DNA from: Atopsyche davidsoni
Lineage: Eukaryota > Arthropoda > Insecta > Trichoptera > Hydrobiosidae
Direction of reading: 5' to 3'
Length of the DNA stretch: 64,000 bases
Assembly: GCA_022113835.1 (NCBI GenBank)
Contig: JAILWY010000001.1
Span: 5,580,001-5,644,000, forward strand
Shown: piece after piece, positions 1 through 12,258 of the stretch
How the letters are laid out: each line of letters begins with the position of its first letter
Numbering within the stretch: the stretch's first letter is position 1
Program-made: the position numbers and the translations under genes
Notes under the pieces: model-generated
The model's database searches: none
Seen by the model: the letters and a program-made list of their open reading frames with translations, nothing else
What the model was told of the DNA's origin: nothing

Positions 1-471
1 ATATACCGATTATAGTGAAAGCTTGTGCGGATTTTCAGTCGTGGCTGTGCACGGGAGTCCTCTAGGTGAAAGGATCTTTAGAGCCCCGGAAGTGGTGCTC
101 CTCGGGGAGTCACCCCCACTGTGAGGCCATTGACTACAAATAAATTAATATAAATTAGCTAAATTAACAAGACCGAAGACACTATGTAGTTTTTTTAAAT
201 TTATTTCGAGATTAATTATGCTACGAACTTTTCTTAATGAAAAACTTGGCACCCGTGTATAAACATTTGGAAACAATCTATATTTACAACGTAACCAGAT
301 TATATAAATGATATAATATTTTTAATACAAAAACCTTAATTTTATGAAAATATTTAAGATCTAGAATATTTTTTGCAATATCCTGTGTTCTTACTACGTT
401 TTTTAAAAACGTAGTAAGAGCTTTTACATTAAAAAAAAATAATAATGTCGATCTCTTGAGTAAAATTTCTT
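1..471. other. Unassigned left edge, no gene
   Basis: The first 150 bases are GC-richer than what follows and look like the tail of a truncated repeat, which I cannot name. Bases 150-471 are AT-rich. No coding region is supportable. The stretch contains the inverted repeat listed at 389-419. Confidence 0.3.
389..419. repeat. Near-perfect short palindrome, 15-bp arms
   Basis: Two exactly complementary 15-base arms (reading TCTTACTACG inward from one base before the left arm) flank a single central T. Transcribed on either strand it would form a tight stem with almost no loop. No known element boundary is recognised around it. Confidence 0.75.
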
Positions 472-1000
472 ATCAGGTGGCTCTCCTCAGAGGAGGTCGA
501 TGACGTATATAAAACTGTAGTGTAGAAGAACCCGAGGACCCACCACACTATTTATCCTTATAAAACCATGAACACACAAAGAAACCAACTCAAAATATAT
601 GAAAAAAAGTTATCAAGGAAAAAATCCCAAAAAACCTCCACGCTCTCCACATTTTGTTGCTTGTACCTTGAGAGTGTGTAAAGAATCGGTAATGGAGCAG
701 TGAACTTGGAACAATTGTGGAGGGATGTGCTCTGGAAGTACCTTGTCGTGGTAGGGGGGCTCATGCTATTGTTTCTGGGAGTATCATATCTAAACGCCAG
801 AGCTTTGTAAGGGAATAAATTTATAATAATGCTATTGGGCAGCAGTAATATGCAGACTTTTCCTTCGAATATAAAACTGCACTGCACTAATTTTCCTATA
901 GAAAACCATACACACTGGCTCAGCACAAACATATGCTCAGTGAGATGGTCTCCAATCTCCTCTGAGGAGAGGCACTCGAAGAAATACTAGCCAACAATCT
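472..1000 (+). repeat. Dispersed repeat family, copy A (rearranged)
   Basis: Bases about 640-995 align along their length with copies at about 36270-36590 and 55230-55610. Shared blocks include TTGTGGAGGGATGTGCT, CCAGAGCTTTGTAAGG and GCTCAGTGAGATGGTC, and the copy ends in CTCTGAGGAGAGGCAC followed by GAAGAA. At 472-505 the terminal block appears inverted, followed by a direct copy of an inner block (TATAAAACTG to CCATGAACAC), so this copy is rearranged or nested. No credible protein is encoded; the minus-strand open frame across it is not conserved in the other copies. The family is not one I can name. The tail suggests a non-autonomous retroelement, but that is inference. Confidence 0.7.
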
Positions 1001-1029
1001 ATGATGATTTTTTTAATGAGTTCCTAGGG

Positions 1030-1310
1030 CTATCCTTGCAACATGGTATGTGGCCTTCCTTGGTCCAGCGCGCAGGTGGTGGAGCTTACAAAATGTGGCT
1101 GTGGAATGAGGACTACATTAAAACACGTAATGGCGGTGGTGGGTTGGTGTTGGAAGTCCACGATACCGCAGGGCATCGTCAGCTCGGCGAGGCGGCGCAT
1201 CGCGAGCGCAATCCGTAATTTCCTGAAGAAGCGCGGAAGTCTTATCGCGGCGCGGCTGCCAGCTCGGCCGGGCGCTCGGCGTCCGCACAGTGGTGCTCAA
1301 ACTTTTATGC
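1030..1310. other. GC-rich island without a supportable gene
   Basis: GC and CpG content rise sharply against the flanks. It includes an ETS-like GCGCGGAAGTC near 1232. Several short open frames overlap on both strands, as expected of GC-rich DNA, and none has a recognisable domain. It could be a regulatory element or the end of a degraded repeat. Confidence 0.25.
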
Positions 1311-4300
1311 TCGTGACCCACAATTATTTTTTATTTTTATAAAACTACTGTTTATATATTTTCATGCCATTGTGATATCGCTGATAAAATAAGACAAGTG
1401 GGTGAGTAGTGAGCGGATATATTTTAGCGAAAACATACAAATCAAATTAATGTTTCTTGAATAAGAATCTAGCATATGTTTCAGTACATATATTTTTTCA
1501 AAGTGACATCTGCGTTTTACGCATCAACAATTATACTATTACTCATTAATATTTCTGAAAAATATATAATTAAACCATTTGGTGTTTTTTAAAATCCATT
1601 TAAATAATAATAACTTATAAATAAACGTGAATTTCAAAATATTATACACTAGATTTATTTGCCAGAAAAGTAGATTCTCACTTTGTAAATTTGAAGATTT
1701 AATAAATTTATAAAACAGCATGAATTTTAATTCATATTTCTAATACCCTTAAAAAAGATTCTACTTTAAACCTAAATTATTACATAGTAAAAATGTCATT
1801 GTAATATTTTCTGCTTTTTATAGTACAAAGTATAAGTTTTCTCGAAAAGTAAATAAGTATGGGTTTTATTTTTTAATATATTGTGTCGCGCCACGCAGTT
1901 TGCGATGCACTGCACTTGATGCGTCAGTGAAGAGGAGAGAGGGACCTAGTTACTGAGATACTTCTGCTGTCAATATCCACCACACCCAAGATTGTCTATA
2001 AGATATATTAAACATTTCGCATTTCTATATTTAGTGCTTACATCTCAAAACGACAGATCGAAATATCGCATTAATAAATATAATATTATATTCATATGCT
2101 TAGTCATCTGCATTTTAGGATTTAATAAATTTTAATAAATAAAATATATATTCTTAAAGATCGAAATCAAAGCATATAATAACCTTAATGTTTTAAATGG
2201 AAACAGTTTAGCAATTAGCTAGATAAGCGGACTTAGTGATTTATAATTGATTTTCGACGTGAATGCAAAGAAGTTTAAAGGTATTGTGGGCTGTTTTTTT
2301 ATGTGTAATAGAATCAAAATTACTCTTTTTTTTTGTACCGGTGATCATTTGGTCATTACTCATTGGATTATTAGAGCTGCCACATTTTGGCAATTTAAAT
2401 TCTGATGCCGATCTGCCGATAACCAAAAAAAATACCAGAAATAAATTTATACGAGATAATCAAAATAAAAACACAGAACTCGTCCCGCAAGAGAAAGCCA
2501 TACATCACTTTGCGTTCGAGCAATGTCAGCCACCAATCTGAAAGGGTTCCGGCGAATAAAATGATTTCATTTGAATAGCCTTTATTACAGGCTACGTTAA
2601 TTTCATCACCATGGGTTAAATCATGAAGTATGAGTCTGAGATTGCTCCGAGTAATTTCTATTGATAGTATTGACGATAATGGTTATCTAACACGGCAGTG
2701 GTGGGATGTACCTTTCATGTATTACTGATTAGATAACACACGAAATATCAGCTGGTGGTAGGCGTTTACACGATTTTAAGTCTGTTTCGTTGCTGAAGGA
2801 TGAATGCAAGCTTCCATGAAAACTTAATTTTAGCACAAGAATGCAATTGAATTTAAATTTATGATGCTGTTTCAAATTGTATGTCTGTGCATATTTGAAA
2901 CCTGGACAACGTCTCGGTACACGAGCGGTTTGAAAGCTTTTGAGTACTGAACGTATCACCAACTGGTAAAAGCGAGCTTAACGGGAAGCTGCCATTGTTG
3001 GTGACGCCTGATATAGTCGGCTGCATGCTGCAAGAGTAAGCTTAAAGCTGTTATTTGATTTATATTTTTAAAAAAATAGGAACTAATTATGTGATCACAA
3101 GTGAATTACGAAAAACACACGACACAAGTGTCTTATCGTAATGTGTGCATTAAATTAAAAATAATTTAGTAAGTGTTGTAAATCGTTAGCTAAAATGTCC
3201 GTAATAATAAGCGATATTGCATTGTCATGTATATCTGCAAAATAAATGTTGATAATGATGATTACAAATTAAGATGAGGTTTAACTCGAATGCAGTCAAA
3301 TGATTCCACAAGTAACCCATGTGTGAAAAAAAATATTCAGGATATATTTTTTTTAGTTTTTACTGATATATTACAGAATGTGTATCCGATCTTAAAGTGT
3401 GCAGAAGTAGAACGTTGCATTTCGGGCCCATTCGTGAAGCCAAGCCAAGCCAAGTCCATTCGCCTGAATCACGACTATTTTCATGCGCCGGACGTTACAA
3501 ATGCGCGGCTGCGCTGAAGGCTCTGAAATTTCAGTTCAGAGAAGATTTCTCTTTTTATTATTCGATGTATTTCGACATTCATTATTAAATTGGTAATACA
3601 ATATCGATTGAACAGTAAACCCTTTATCCACCAAGGTTATCCCCACCTCGCATGGCGCTCCGTTCAAATTATCCATACCTCCCTGCCTAACCCTGTATAT
3701 ATAAATAAAAATACACTCCTTTGATACCACTTTTATGAATGAAATAAAAAGTATTTTCATTTGTGTCAAATACACCGCAGCACTATGAATTTATTTTATT
3801 CTCTAATAATACACGCATGGATTAATTAAAAAATATACGGATCAAGTACTATCCTCAAAGTGTCGGTTAAAACCTGGGTGCTAAAAGTTGGCACAGCTGC
3901 AACGTAAACTTTATCCTAGTATCCAGTTCACCCTGGATTTACATAAGCAACTTATGATCATAACTGAACAATGCTTTATATAAACACACTAAATACATAT
4001 CATTTTGAAAGTTTTAATGTTTACCCGGACCACACTATATGACCAAATTTAGGGAAACAATAATATTTATGTTGCTATAAACTTGTTTGGTACATTTATG
4101 AATTTAGACTAGAAACTTTTAAATTTATTTGCACAATTAGGCTTTTAAGAGTTCCGATATAACCTATGCATGCTAGTTTCTCGTTATTGTGTTGTATATA
4201 TTTTATGTATTTAATTTGTTCCTTAAATCATATTTAGGATTGAATTAATACATACCTCGAATCTTTCTGGTTTTTTTTACGTCTAGTGGACTAAAGAGAG

Positions 4301-7080
4301 ATTTTTATTAATATATAAAACCAGTTATTTTTTATTTTATGTTTCAAGTCATAATTTCACTAGCAGTAAGGATTTAAGTAAACTAAAATATATAATTAAT
4401 TACATAATTAAAACTCCTTTCTTTTTTTTCTTACACCTTTTTTGAGCTTTGAGATATTTCCACTGCAATATTCGAGAACTGTTTGCCCAAATAATTATCT
4501 TATTGTGTGTAGTATCAAAATAATCCCACAAAATGTTTTTGAATTAATAAATATGTTACCATTTAAACCAATGTTTGCATTCATACAAGAGCCAAAATAA
4601 ATATTTGGGGAATTCGTATAACAAATTACTGGAAACCATAATTGTATATTTGGCCTAATATTATAGCAAACAAGCGGGTGGTAAAATAATCAATGATTGA
4701 ACACGAATTTAAGAAGTTTTACCATATAGGTAGGTAGATTTTGTCAAACCTTTAAATCATAAGTAGTGAACACAAATTAATCAATAATGCATTCAAGGCA
4801 GAGAATAAGCGAATTTAGCAATAGAGGATCAATCCAGAATATTTAAATAATTCAACCAAAAAATATGAACTCACATTTTCCCTTTATCTTGGCATACAAT
4901 AAAATGTCAAAGCAGAATGTTAAACCGACAAAAAATTAATGAACTTTTGTTTGGATTGCAAAAAAGAAGCAGTAACAAAATTTATTTGATCCAAGAAATG
5001 CTTTTGAGATTATAAATTATTGCCTAAAAAGTCATCCTATCAAATATCTGTTACTTTGAAAAGTCAGAAAAAGGATGAATTCTCAAGGAAATGTGAGAAA
5101 ATATTACAAGAATCTGTGTTATGGAAGTATATAATAAAATAGGTCATTGGATTAAGAAATTGTGAATTTTCCGATTTGTTATTTCATCTGCGTCATACAT
5201 CAAATATTTAGTCAATGGTGGAAATGAATCGAAAAATACGTAAGATAGAAAGCAATTCTGCTTTTATCCGGAAAATTCCACATGTCCTGTTTTACGACGA
5301 CGTGTATTGCGCTATTAACCGAGCTTACGTGGAATAAAAAAAACACGCTCATGTTTAATGGGAAACTGTTTTGGACTTTCATTTTGCGAAAGTACGTTTG
5401 TCGGAAAAACATATTTTTGACAAATGGCTTTGGTATTTTATTACAATTAAACAAATAAACGATATGAGAGTTATAATTTATAAAACTAAATTATATTGGA
5501 ATCTTTTGGTGTGTGGAATGAAAACGACTGTTTTGTGTCATACGCATGAAGATATTTTATATAAGTAGACTGTAAATAATGCATTTTCATTTTCATGACG
5601 CCTCTGAAAAAGAAAATCACACAGTGTGCATCTTTCTTCTAAAAATTTTTTTTTGGAGAATGCTTGGTAAAAAAAAAACATGTTATTGTTATTTATAAGT
5701 ATATTTAAGTTATTTAAATAAAAAATCACAAATGAAATATTTAATGAAGCACTGTCAAACGAGAAGCATGTCGACAAGTTGGTTTGTGTGGACAGCAGTG
5801 TCCAACTCTTGAAAGAATTTTACACTTACTCATCCATTTTATATTACTTACGAAAATATCTTCTGCGAAATATTCTATAAACTAGACCCTACGTTTAAAT
5901 ATTGAAAGCGACTATAGTATAGTACAAGCTTCGATATTGTCCGACATAATATTGCATGCCCTGTCTTTATTTTTTTTATAATCTATTTCTACGCTGAACC
6001 CATCGAAACATGATTTATCAGCAAGTTAATAAACTAATTTCATTTCGAACTTTTAACTTACATTAGTTATATAATATCACCGATTAATTATCATAATAAG
6101 GGCCTATCAAAACATGAACGAATGATTCAGTCTTGAATCAATGTATAAAGGACTACGTTCCCTTGGTGGGATTATCCCTTGTGTAAATTAGAAGGAAAAA
6201 CAATAGCTCTTTCGTAAAGTATGGTGATTGATCCTTTTGTGCAAAACCCGTCGACCTTGTGTCCATTATGCAAATTCTATAATTACCTAAGTACCATTGT
6301 AATTAATTACGAAAAGATTTGTAATAATCCTCATGGCTTTGACCAGCAAATTCGAGATCATCAAAAAATCACCACAGTGGAGGGGGTTCTTAAAAAGCAA
6401 ATGTAAAGGAAATTGTTTTATTTATATATTAGAGGCGATTGCTGGAGTATACATACACAGGTTTAATTGTAATAATATGTCCATCAATTTCAATTTGTAT
6501 ATACGCACCGACATGTTTTGAATTCTAACCAAGCACTACCAAGATGAATATATATAATATAACAATCACAAAAAATACATATCAGGCCTTGCCAAAATGT
6601 TTTATTGTTACACGTTTTCAATTGGAAATCCTTAATTAAGCTTCTAGAAGTTATCGCATACGTAAATGTAACATCTGCCTGAAATATTTTACAAAGATAT
6701 GTGCTCAAAAATATTGTTAAATATTACATTTAGACGTTCAATAAACACGTTTTTTTATTAACAATAAATGTATCATTTAATTTTTGTTTGTGAACCACCA
6801 AAGCTTGGGGTTTTTTCCCACAAAATGAAGAAAAAAAACACCACGATCCATTTTGTATTAATAAGTATTTGTTCAGTGTCACTCATTGACCGAGTGCAAT
6901 AGACCTATAAAATTTAGTATAAATTAGATTGTGCATATTAAATCAAAAACTACTTGTGTCTACAAAAGGGCAGTATTTAATATATATGAAAGAATTAACA
7001 TTCAAAATAAAGGAGTGGTGTTGAAAGTGTATCTCGTTTTGTAGGTAGTTTCCGTTGGTTTTTAATTATTTTATTTTTAA
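1311..7080. other. AT-rich gene-free stretch
   Basis: No coding region, RNA gene or clear repeat is supportable here. The longest open frames are 60-92 codons and compositionally random. The only simple repeat noticed is a short run of AAGCC units near 3438-3455. Confidence 0.4.
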
Positions 7081-8340
7081 TAGTGTTGCTCAATAGCACC
7101 CGGGAATTCTCAGGGCGCTCGGTTTAGTATCTAATTGATATGTAGTAAGCAATTAAATGGTCTCCTCATGCGTTGCGTGCCAGACGGCGAGTGCTCCGCC
7201 TGAAGTTATAACAGTGCGCCTTCCGAGCGTCTAGGCTGATTTATAAGTAGACCTCTGCGAATAAGCTGGAGATGGATCCCGTATGTGTATATTTTGTTCC
7301 GGAGTTGCGAGACGCTTTAATCTTAACACCCGATCTAAAAATACCCGAACAAGCGGTGGAGAAATGCCGATTGGCACGACAATAAAAATATATTCAGCAT
7401 ATGCGGGAAGTCATTACTGGACGTCCCGTGCGAGGCTCGAGGACTCACCCGCGGAGGCCCCGCCGAGCCTGGAGAGCGTCCATGCAACACGTACAGGCAG
7501 CAAGACGAATGTGCTCGGTTTCAACTGTATTGTTGTGTATTAAAAATAAAGGTGATATATGTATTATTTCCAATTTTTCGTCAAGTACCTGCCGGTATTT
7601 ACGAAGTTATATATTTTTTGCTACGGAATTGTATAAAGCACCGAATAAAAGTACAGTCAAAAAATCATCAACTCGCTTCAAAGTAAACAGGAAATAAATT
7701 CATCGTTACCTAATAATAGTCAATAGAAATTAATTTGTCTCACGTAAATTATGACTTCATCCATCGAACCAACCACCTGAGGAACACTTTACTGGATCCT
7801 TGTGCACGAAATCAGTTCTCGTTCCTCGCGATGCACTTCGCAGAAAACACGCGTATAACATTTTCTTCTCAGGTGTACCGAAGAAAACACGTTACATATT
7901 ATCCCCGACCGGACTGTACAGGTGACTGCGATTCGCACAAATCGAGGTATGTACCAGTGTTTCACATTTCAACGTTACACATGTCACTGGAAAAAACAAA
8001 GGGGCGCGCACCCGCGGCGAGAGGCCTCGGCACGACTGGGAAGCGGCACTCCGCTCAGGGAGCCAGGGGCGATATTTCTATACACGTCATGCCGACGATT
8101 CACCGCTGGCGCACTCGCTCGACGTCGGCTGGACGCACACCCTGCGGACGCGCGCGCTCCCGCGGCCTCGGTGAAACTGGCCCCGGCGTGCGAGCGGGGG
8201 ATGGGGAGGGCTGCCAACTGAAGGCTCCCGGCCTGACAGCGGCGCTGCCAACCTGGCGCCGAGAGGGGCGGGGGCGGGGGCCAGCACGGGGCGGGGGCGG
8301 GGGCCACCGCGCCTGCGCCGCTCATTCACATACTTTCCTA
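7081..8340. other. GC-rich island, possible orphan regulatory region
   Basis: GC and CpG content are raised, most strongly at about 7990-8330. G-rich boxes of the GGGGCGGGG type are repeated at 8264-8305. A 235-codon open frame crosses the island, but it lacks an ATG at its left end, runs into the transposon at 8351 and shows no domain, so I do not call it a gene. A CpG-rich promoter of a gene outside the recognisable set, or an enhancer, is possible. Confidence 0.3.
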
Positions 8341-8350
8341 ATAACTATTA

Positions 8351-8690
8351 CAGTAATACCCCGCTTTACGCGACCCCGTTATGCGCGGTTTCACTATAAC
8401 GCGAATTTCAAATTTCGTGTTAAAATGCCTCGCATTATGTGAATTTCTTATTTTAAGAATGTGTATGAACATAATGTAGTCATTGACATCTCATACGGGT
8501 GTTATGAACGTATTTTACAAGAACGTAAAAGAAGCGCTACCCAAAAGACAATAGATGTATTTTTCGGTCAAAATAACATGTAATACTCCATAAAGTGTTC
8601 TTAGAATCAAAGTTATTTGGTAAACCCCGATTTATGCGAATTTCACTGAACGCGATTTTTTCTAGAACGTATTGTAGCGGTCAGTGCAAA
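8351..8690 (+). mobile_element. Internally deleted pogo/Tigger-like DNA transposon
   Basis: The left end starts with CAGTAATACCCCGCTTTACG directly after a TA dinucleotide, matching the TA target and the GC-box-rich terminal repeats of pogo/Tigger elements. At about 8503-8583 a plus-strand reading frame encodes a short lysine/arginine stretch followed by QKTIDVFF and a stop, typical of the extreme C-terminus of Tigger transposases. At about 8618-8685 a sub-terminal block (CCCCGATTTATGCG, then ACGCGATTTTTTCTAGAACG) resembles the right end of such elements. Nearly the whole transposase is missing. The exact right end is uncertain. Confidence 0.6.
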
Positions 8691-9538
8691 TACACCGCTA
8701 CATTATTTGACTTGTTAAGCTCCGCCCCTACCGCAGGTAGAGACTTTCTAATTTTACAACAACCCCAGCCCCCCACAGAGAGACGCAGACACTCGACCAG
8801 TAGCCTCATATAATTCTGACTTGTCCATCATCTTAATAAACGAATACGCAAGCATTTCGCCAGCCTTTTGATCTACATCCATAATCAACAAGCAACGACG
8901 AAAGTATCATATTTTATTTTTTTGTACATATTGCATCGATTCAAGTGTTAATAATCACGCATAACCTTTCTACATCGATGACGCTGTGAAACTGCTAAGC
9001 TTTTTGAAACTCAATTTGATTATTCATCACTCGACGATTTGAACTTTCAACCTGTAAAATTACCCAAAAATCGAGTATTATAAAATGTGTTTCATTGCGA
9101 TCTGCGATTTCTTTGGATCGTTTAATTTTATTAATTTATATTTGCATGGTGCTTTTTGAACTCATGGAACGATTCTAGGTATCCCTTTTGGATCGTAATT
9201 GTAATGTAAATGTAAAATTGACATTATACTTAACTTAAATACAAAATATATTTGTAGGTATACCAAAAACACCCTTACTAAATAAATATCTCTAAGTTAA
9301 TTTAGAGTACTCCATGTGTTAAAAAACATAGATAAAAAAATAATAATCAACATGTTTATAGTAAATATGCAGAAAATAAAAAAATAAAACAATATTCAAG
9401 TATTAGAAAATTTTTAATTAGCAATTAGTAGTAATTAGTAGTAAGCGATACAAATGGTACTAATGAAATGTTTAAGGATTAGTAAATTGTTAATAAATAG
9501 TAAGCAATACAAATGGTAAAAAACAGGACATCAAAATC
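8691..9538. other. AT-rich spacer downstream of HPF1
   Basis: No gene is supportable. It presumably contains the HPF1 3' untranslated region at its right end. A roughly 60-bp imperfect tandem duplication lies at 9417-9530. Confidence 0.35.
9417..9530. repeat. Imperfect tandem duplication, unit about 60 bp
   Basis: The block AGTAAGCGATACAAATGGTA near 9440 recurs as AGTAAGCAATACAAATGGTA near 9499, with similar AT-rich flanks. It sits just downstream of the HPF1 stop codon, probably within its 3' untranslated region. Confidence 0.55.
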
Positions 9539-11818
9539 TTAACTTAGATCAGCGACACTGAGATATGAACCCTTCCTACGGTTTTTCAGATGCATCTAAA
9601 AATAAATTAGATTATTATTATTTTAATCAATGTAAATAAACAATATTCTTTATTTGTAGAGTAATTTATATTAAACCTACCTCAATTATTTTTCCAAAAT
9701 CATCTCTTTGTAACATATTATAAGCAACTGACAATAAATTGTTAACTGAAGAATGGAAAACTTCCTCACCAGCACTGAATAGGTCTAAACCAAGTTCTAA
9801 TCCAGTACCAAAGTCACACTCGTCAGTTGCAATATTGGCCATATTTATAATAGGCTGCAACTTGGAAAATGCAATTACTCTGTTGGAATCACCCTTGGCA
9901 TTTACCACATTAGATATCAATAATTTTAGGGTCGCTGAAAATAAATAATTGTACATTCACCACAAGTGGTATATTAAAGTAAAATAATAAAATTTCCCAT
10001 AACTGTAAAAAATTTAAAAACCAATCCGTACAGAATAAGATAAAGTATAATTTCTCAATCAAACTTCTGAGAAAATTTATTTGTATAATTAATTAAAAAA
10101 ATAATCCCCACTAAATTAATAAATTTATAATCTTTTTATAATGTTATTATTTTTTAACTATTTTTTACGAGTTAAAAAAAAAAACTTTTTTAGGTTGATT
10201 TGAACTAAACATTATTGAGAATGAAAATGACAAGTAAGCAACATTTCAGTGTCATGTCTAGTGTGACAATTTCATGATGACATTAAAATCATAGCTGTGT
10301 AAAATATATAGCTGGAAATACATCATAAAATAAAAAGGAAAAAATCGATCTTATCCATTGATGTTATAGTATTAATTTTAAATTTACCATTAGACTCAAT
10401 CAGAGGTCTATATCCAAGTTCAGTTTTCTTTTCATAAGGTACAACTATCCCAGCTCCGTGAAATGTTTTTGCAACCATCAATCGCTGACGTTTTTTCATT
10501 GAATGTGTATGGCTTTCCAGGGAAATCTTATGTTTTTTAGCCCAATCTTTAAGAGGAACAATGATTTTCTGCCAGGCTGCTGATGCAAATGGGGTTTTTT
10601 TTTGCATGGACTCTAAATACAACCTAATTTAAATCAAAATATTGTTAATGAGGATTACAAACGATAACAAGTAAATTCTTTCTAATAATGCAAGTTTAAA
10701 ATAAAACTTATAATATTGTTTGGAGAAAATGCATCTGAAACATAAACAATCAAAATTTACTATACATTTAAAACAATGTGTAATGAAAACTATAAAAAAA
10801 AACCCACGTATTGTGTTTTTATTTTTGAAATGAGTTTTATTAAGGAATTTTAGCCTGCTGAGATAATTATTCAATTTTTACTACTCAGGTCTTGAAACAG
10901 ACAAAAAAAAACCTTTGGTCCATATCATGTTAATATGCCACAAATTATGAAAACATGCATTCAAGATTTTAATTATTTTATGATATATGCAAGCCAGAAT
11001 AGATAAGTGAAAGGTGGTAGATTATATATCAAAGGGATGAGGATACTATAAGGCTATTACTATAATAAAATAAAACATATTGCTTACAATACAGCCCCAA
11101 AAATATTTTCAGCGACTGGTTTTATTATACAGTCTTTTCTTGCTTCATTAGATGCCACAAAACATGGCATATCAGAAGGTGAATCTCGATAATATCCAAT
11201 ATGGTAATCAGTTTCACCGGGGCACATAAAGATTGTCTAAATGTATAAATTAATCATATCAACATTTTTTTGATTAGACATATTTTTTTAAAATTCAATA
11301 TGAGTAAGAAATCTTACTTGAAATTCTGGAGGGTCATAAAAATATCTCCAATGCAATAAGTAATCTGTTTTATTTTGTCTATCCACTAAATCTCCAAGAA
11401 GGACATCAAATGGACCCACTAAGTATAAATTGACAGCCTTAAATAAACTTGATCTGTCATCATTCTTCGTGACTGAACCGCAAAACTCCCAAAATTGATA
11501 AAAGTCATCAGGCATATCCACCAAAAACAGCTCTTTTATAAGTTTTGATGAATCAATATACATTTTTTGCTTCCCAAGCGGTTCGATCACTTTTGAATTG
11601 GAACCGCTTATAGCTGATGACACACCCTCTTTAACCTCCAAATCATTCTTTTTAGGTACATTATCCACCTTTTTTTTCTTAGCATTTTGTGTTTTATCTG
11701 GTGAAGTATGATGTTTTCTTGGGTGTTTGTATTTCAGTTTATGATCAGAATTTGTTTGGTAACAGTTAGATCCATATTTACACTGAGGTCTGCTATCATT
11801 TTTCGAGTCGTCTGACAT
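9539..11818 (-). CDS. HPF1: Histone PARylation factor 1 (HPF1)
   Basis: HPF1 completes the PARP1 active site and redirects ADP-ribosylation to serine at DNA breaks in the nucleus. Exons in transcript order are 11818-11318, 11236-11088, 10623-10388, 9934-9681 and 9595-9539. All introns are GT-AG and the phases close to 398 residues (human protein 346). The N-terminus carries a PBZ-type poly(ADP-ribose)-binding zinc finger (C13, C19, H26, H32). A lysine-rich linker follows, then the HPF1 domain from about residue 85. The DEC motif places the catalytic glutamate at E334, equivalent to human E284. Y288-R289 match the PARP-contact pair Y238-R239. The final exon encodes an 18-residue tail starting MHLKNRR that aligns with the human C-terminus. 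Reading through its donor instead would stop four codons later and lose this tail. The gene is head-to-head with Rep. Confidence 0.92.
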
Positions 11819-12258
11819 AATGAATTATTTACCCAAAAATACAATGATCTAACCTTACCAAACTGTGATACAACAACAAATTATTATATTTTACTGTGTG
11901 TACACTAGACTCGGAGTTTAATTTGCGCTGACTCATGCAGTTCTGCAGTAGTGTTGTAAGCTGCAACAATCATTGATCACTTCTATTATCTCTTCTGCCT
12001 CTGCTCAAAACAACTCCAACTGATGAGCTTTTAATATTTAAATATCTCATAAACTTAAGAAATATATTATATATTTTTAATTATATTTATTTTTTAGATT
12101 AGATAAATGACGACTGTAATTAAAAATAATAACTCTTTGGTTTTAAGCTTTGTTGTTTATGTCAAATCTGTCAAGCAACATCAAGTGTCATATTGTTTGG
12201 AGCGCGCAGCTGGTTTTTTTTTTATCCAAACACAATTTTTGTGTTGTTATAATTCGAA
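11819..12258. promoter_or_regulatory. Divergent promoter region between HPF1 and Rep
   Basis: The two start codons face away from each other across 440 bases, so both promoters must lie here or in short 5' untranslated exons. The region is AT-rich, with no obvious TATA box at a convincing position. Bidirectional use is inferred from layout alone. Confidence 0.5.

Noticed and set aside
558..932. 124-codon minus-strand open frame
   Set aside because: It lies on a dispersed repeat, and the frame is broken in the other two copies.
2263..2541. 92-codon plus-strand frame with a hydrophobic N-terminus
   Set aside because: It resembles a signal or membrane segment, but has no recognisable family, no splice context and AT-driven codon content.
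7735..8442. 235-codon plus-strand open frame
   Set aside because: It has no ATG at its left end, shows no domain, has proline/arginine/glycine bias expected from the GC-rich island, and runs into the pogo terminal repeat.
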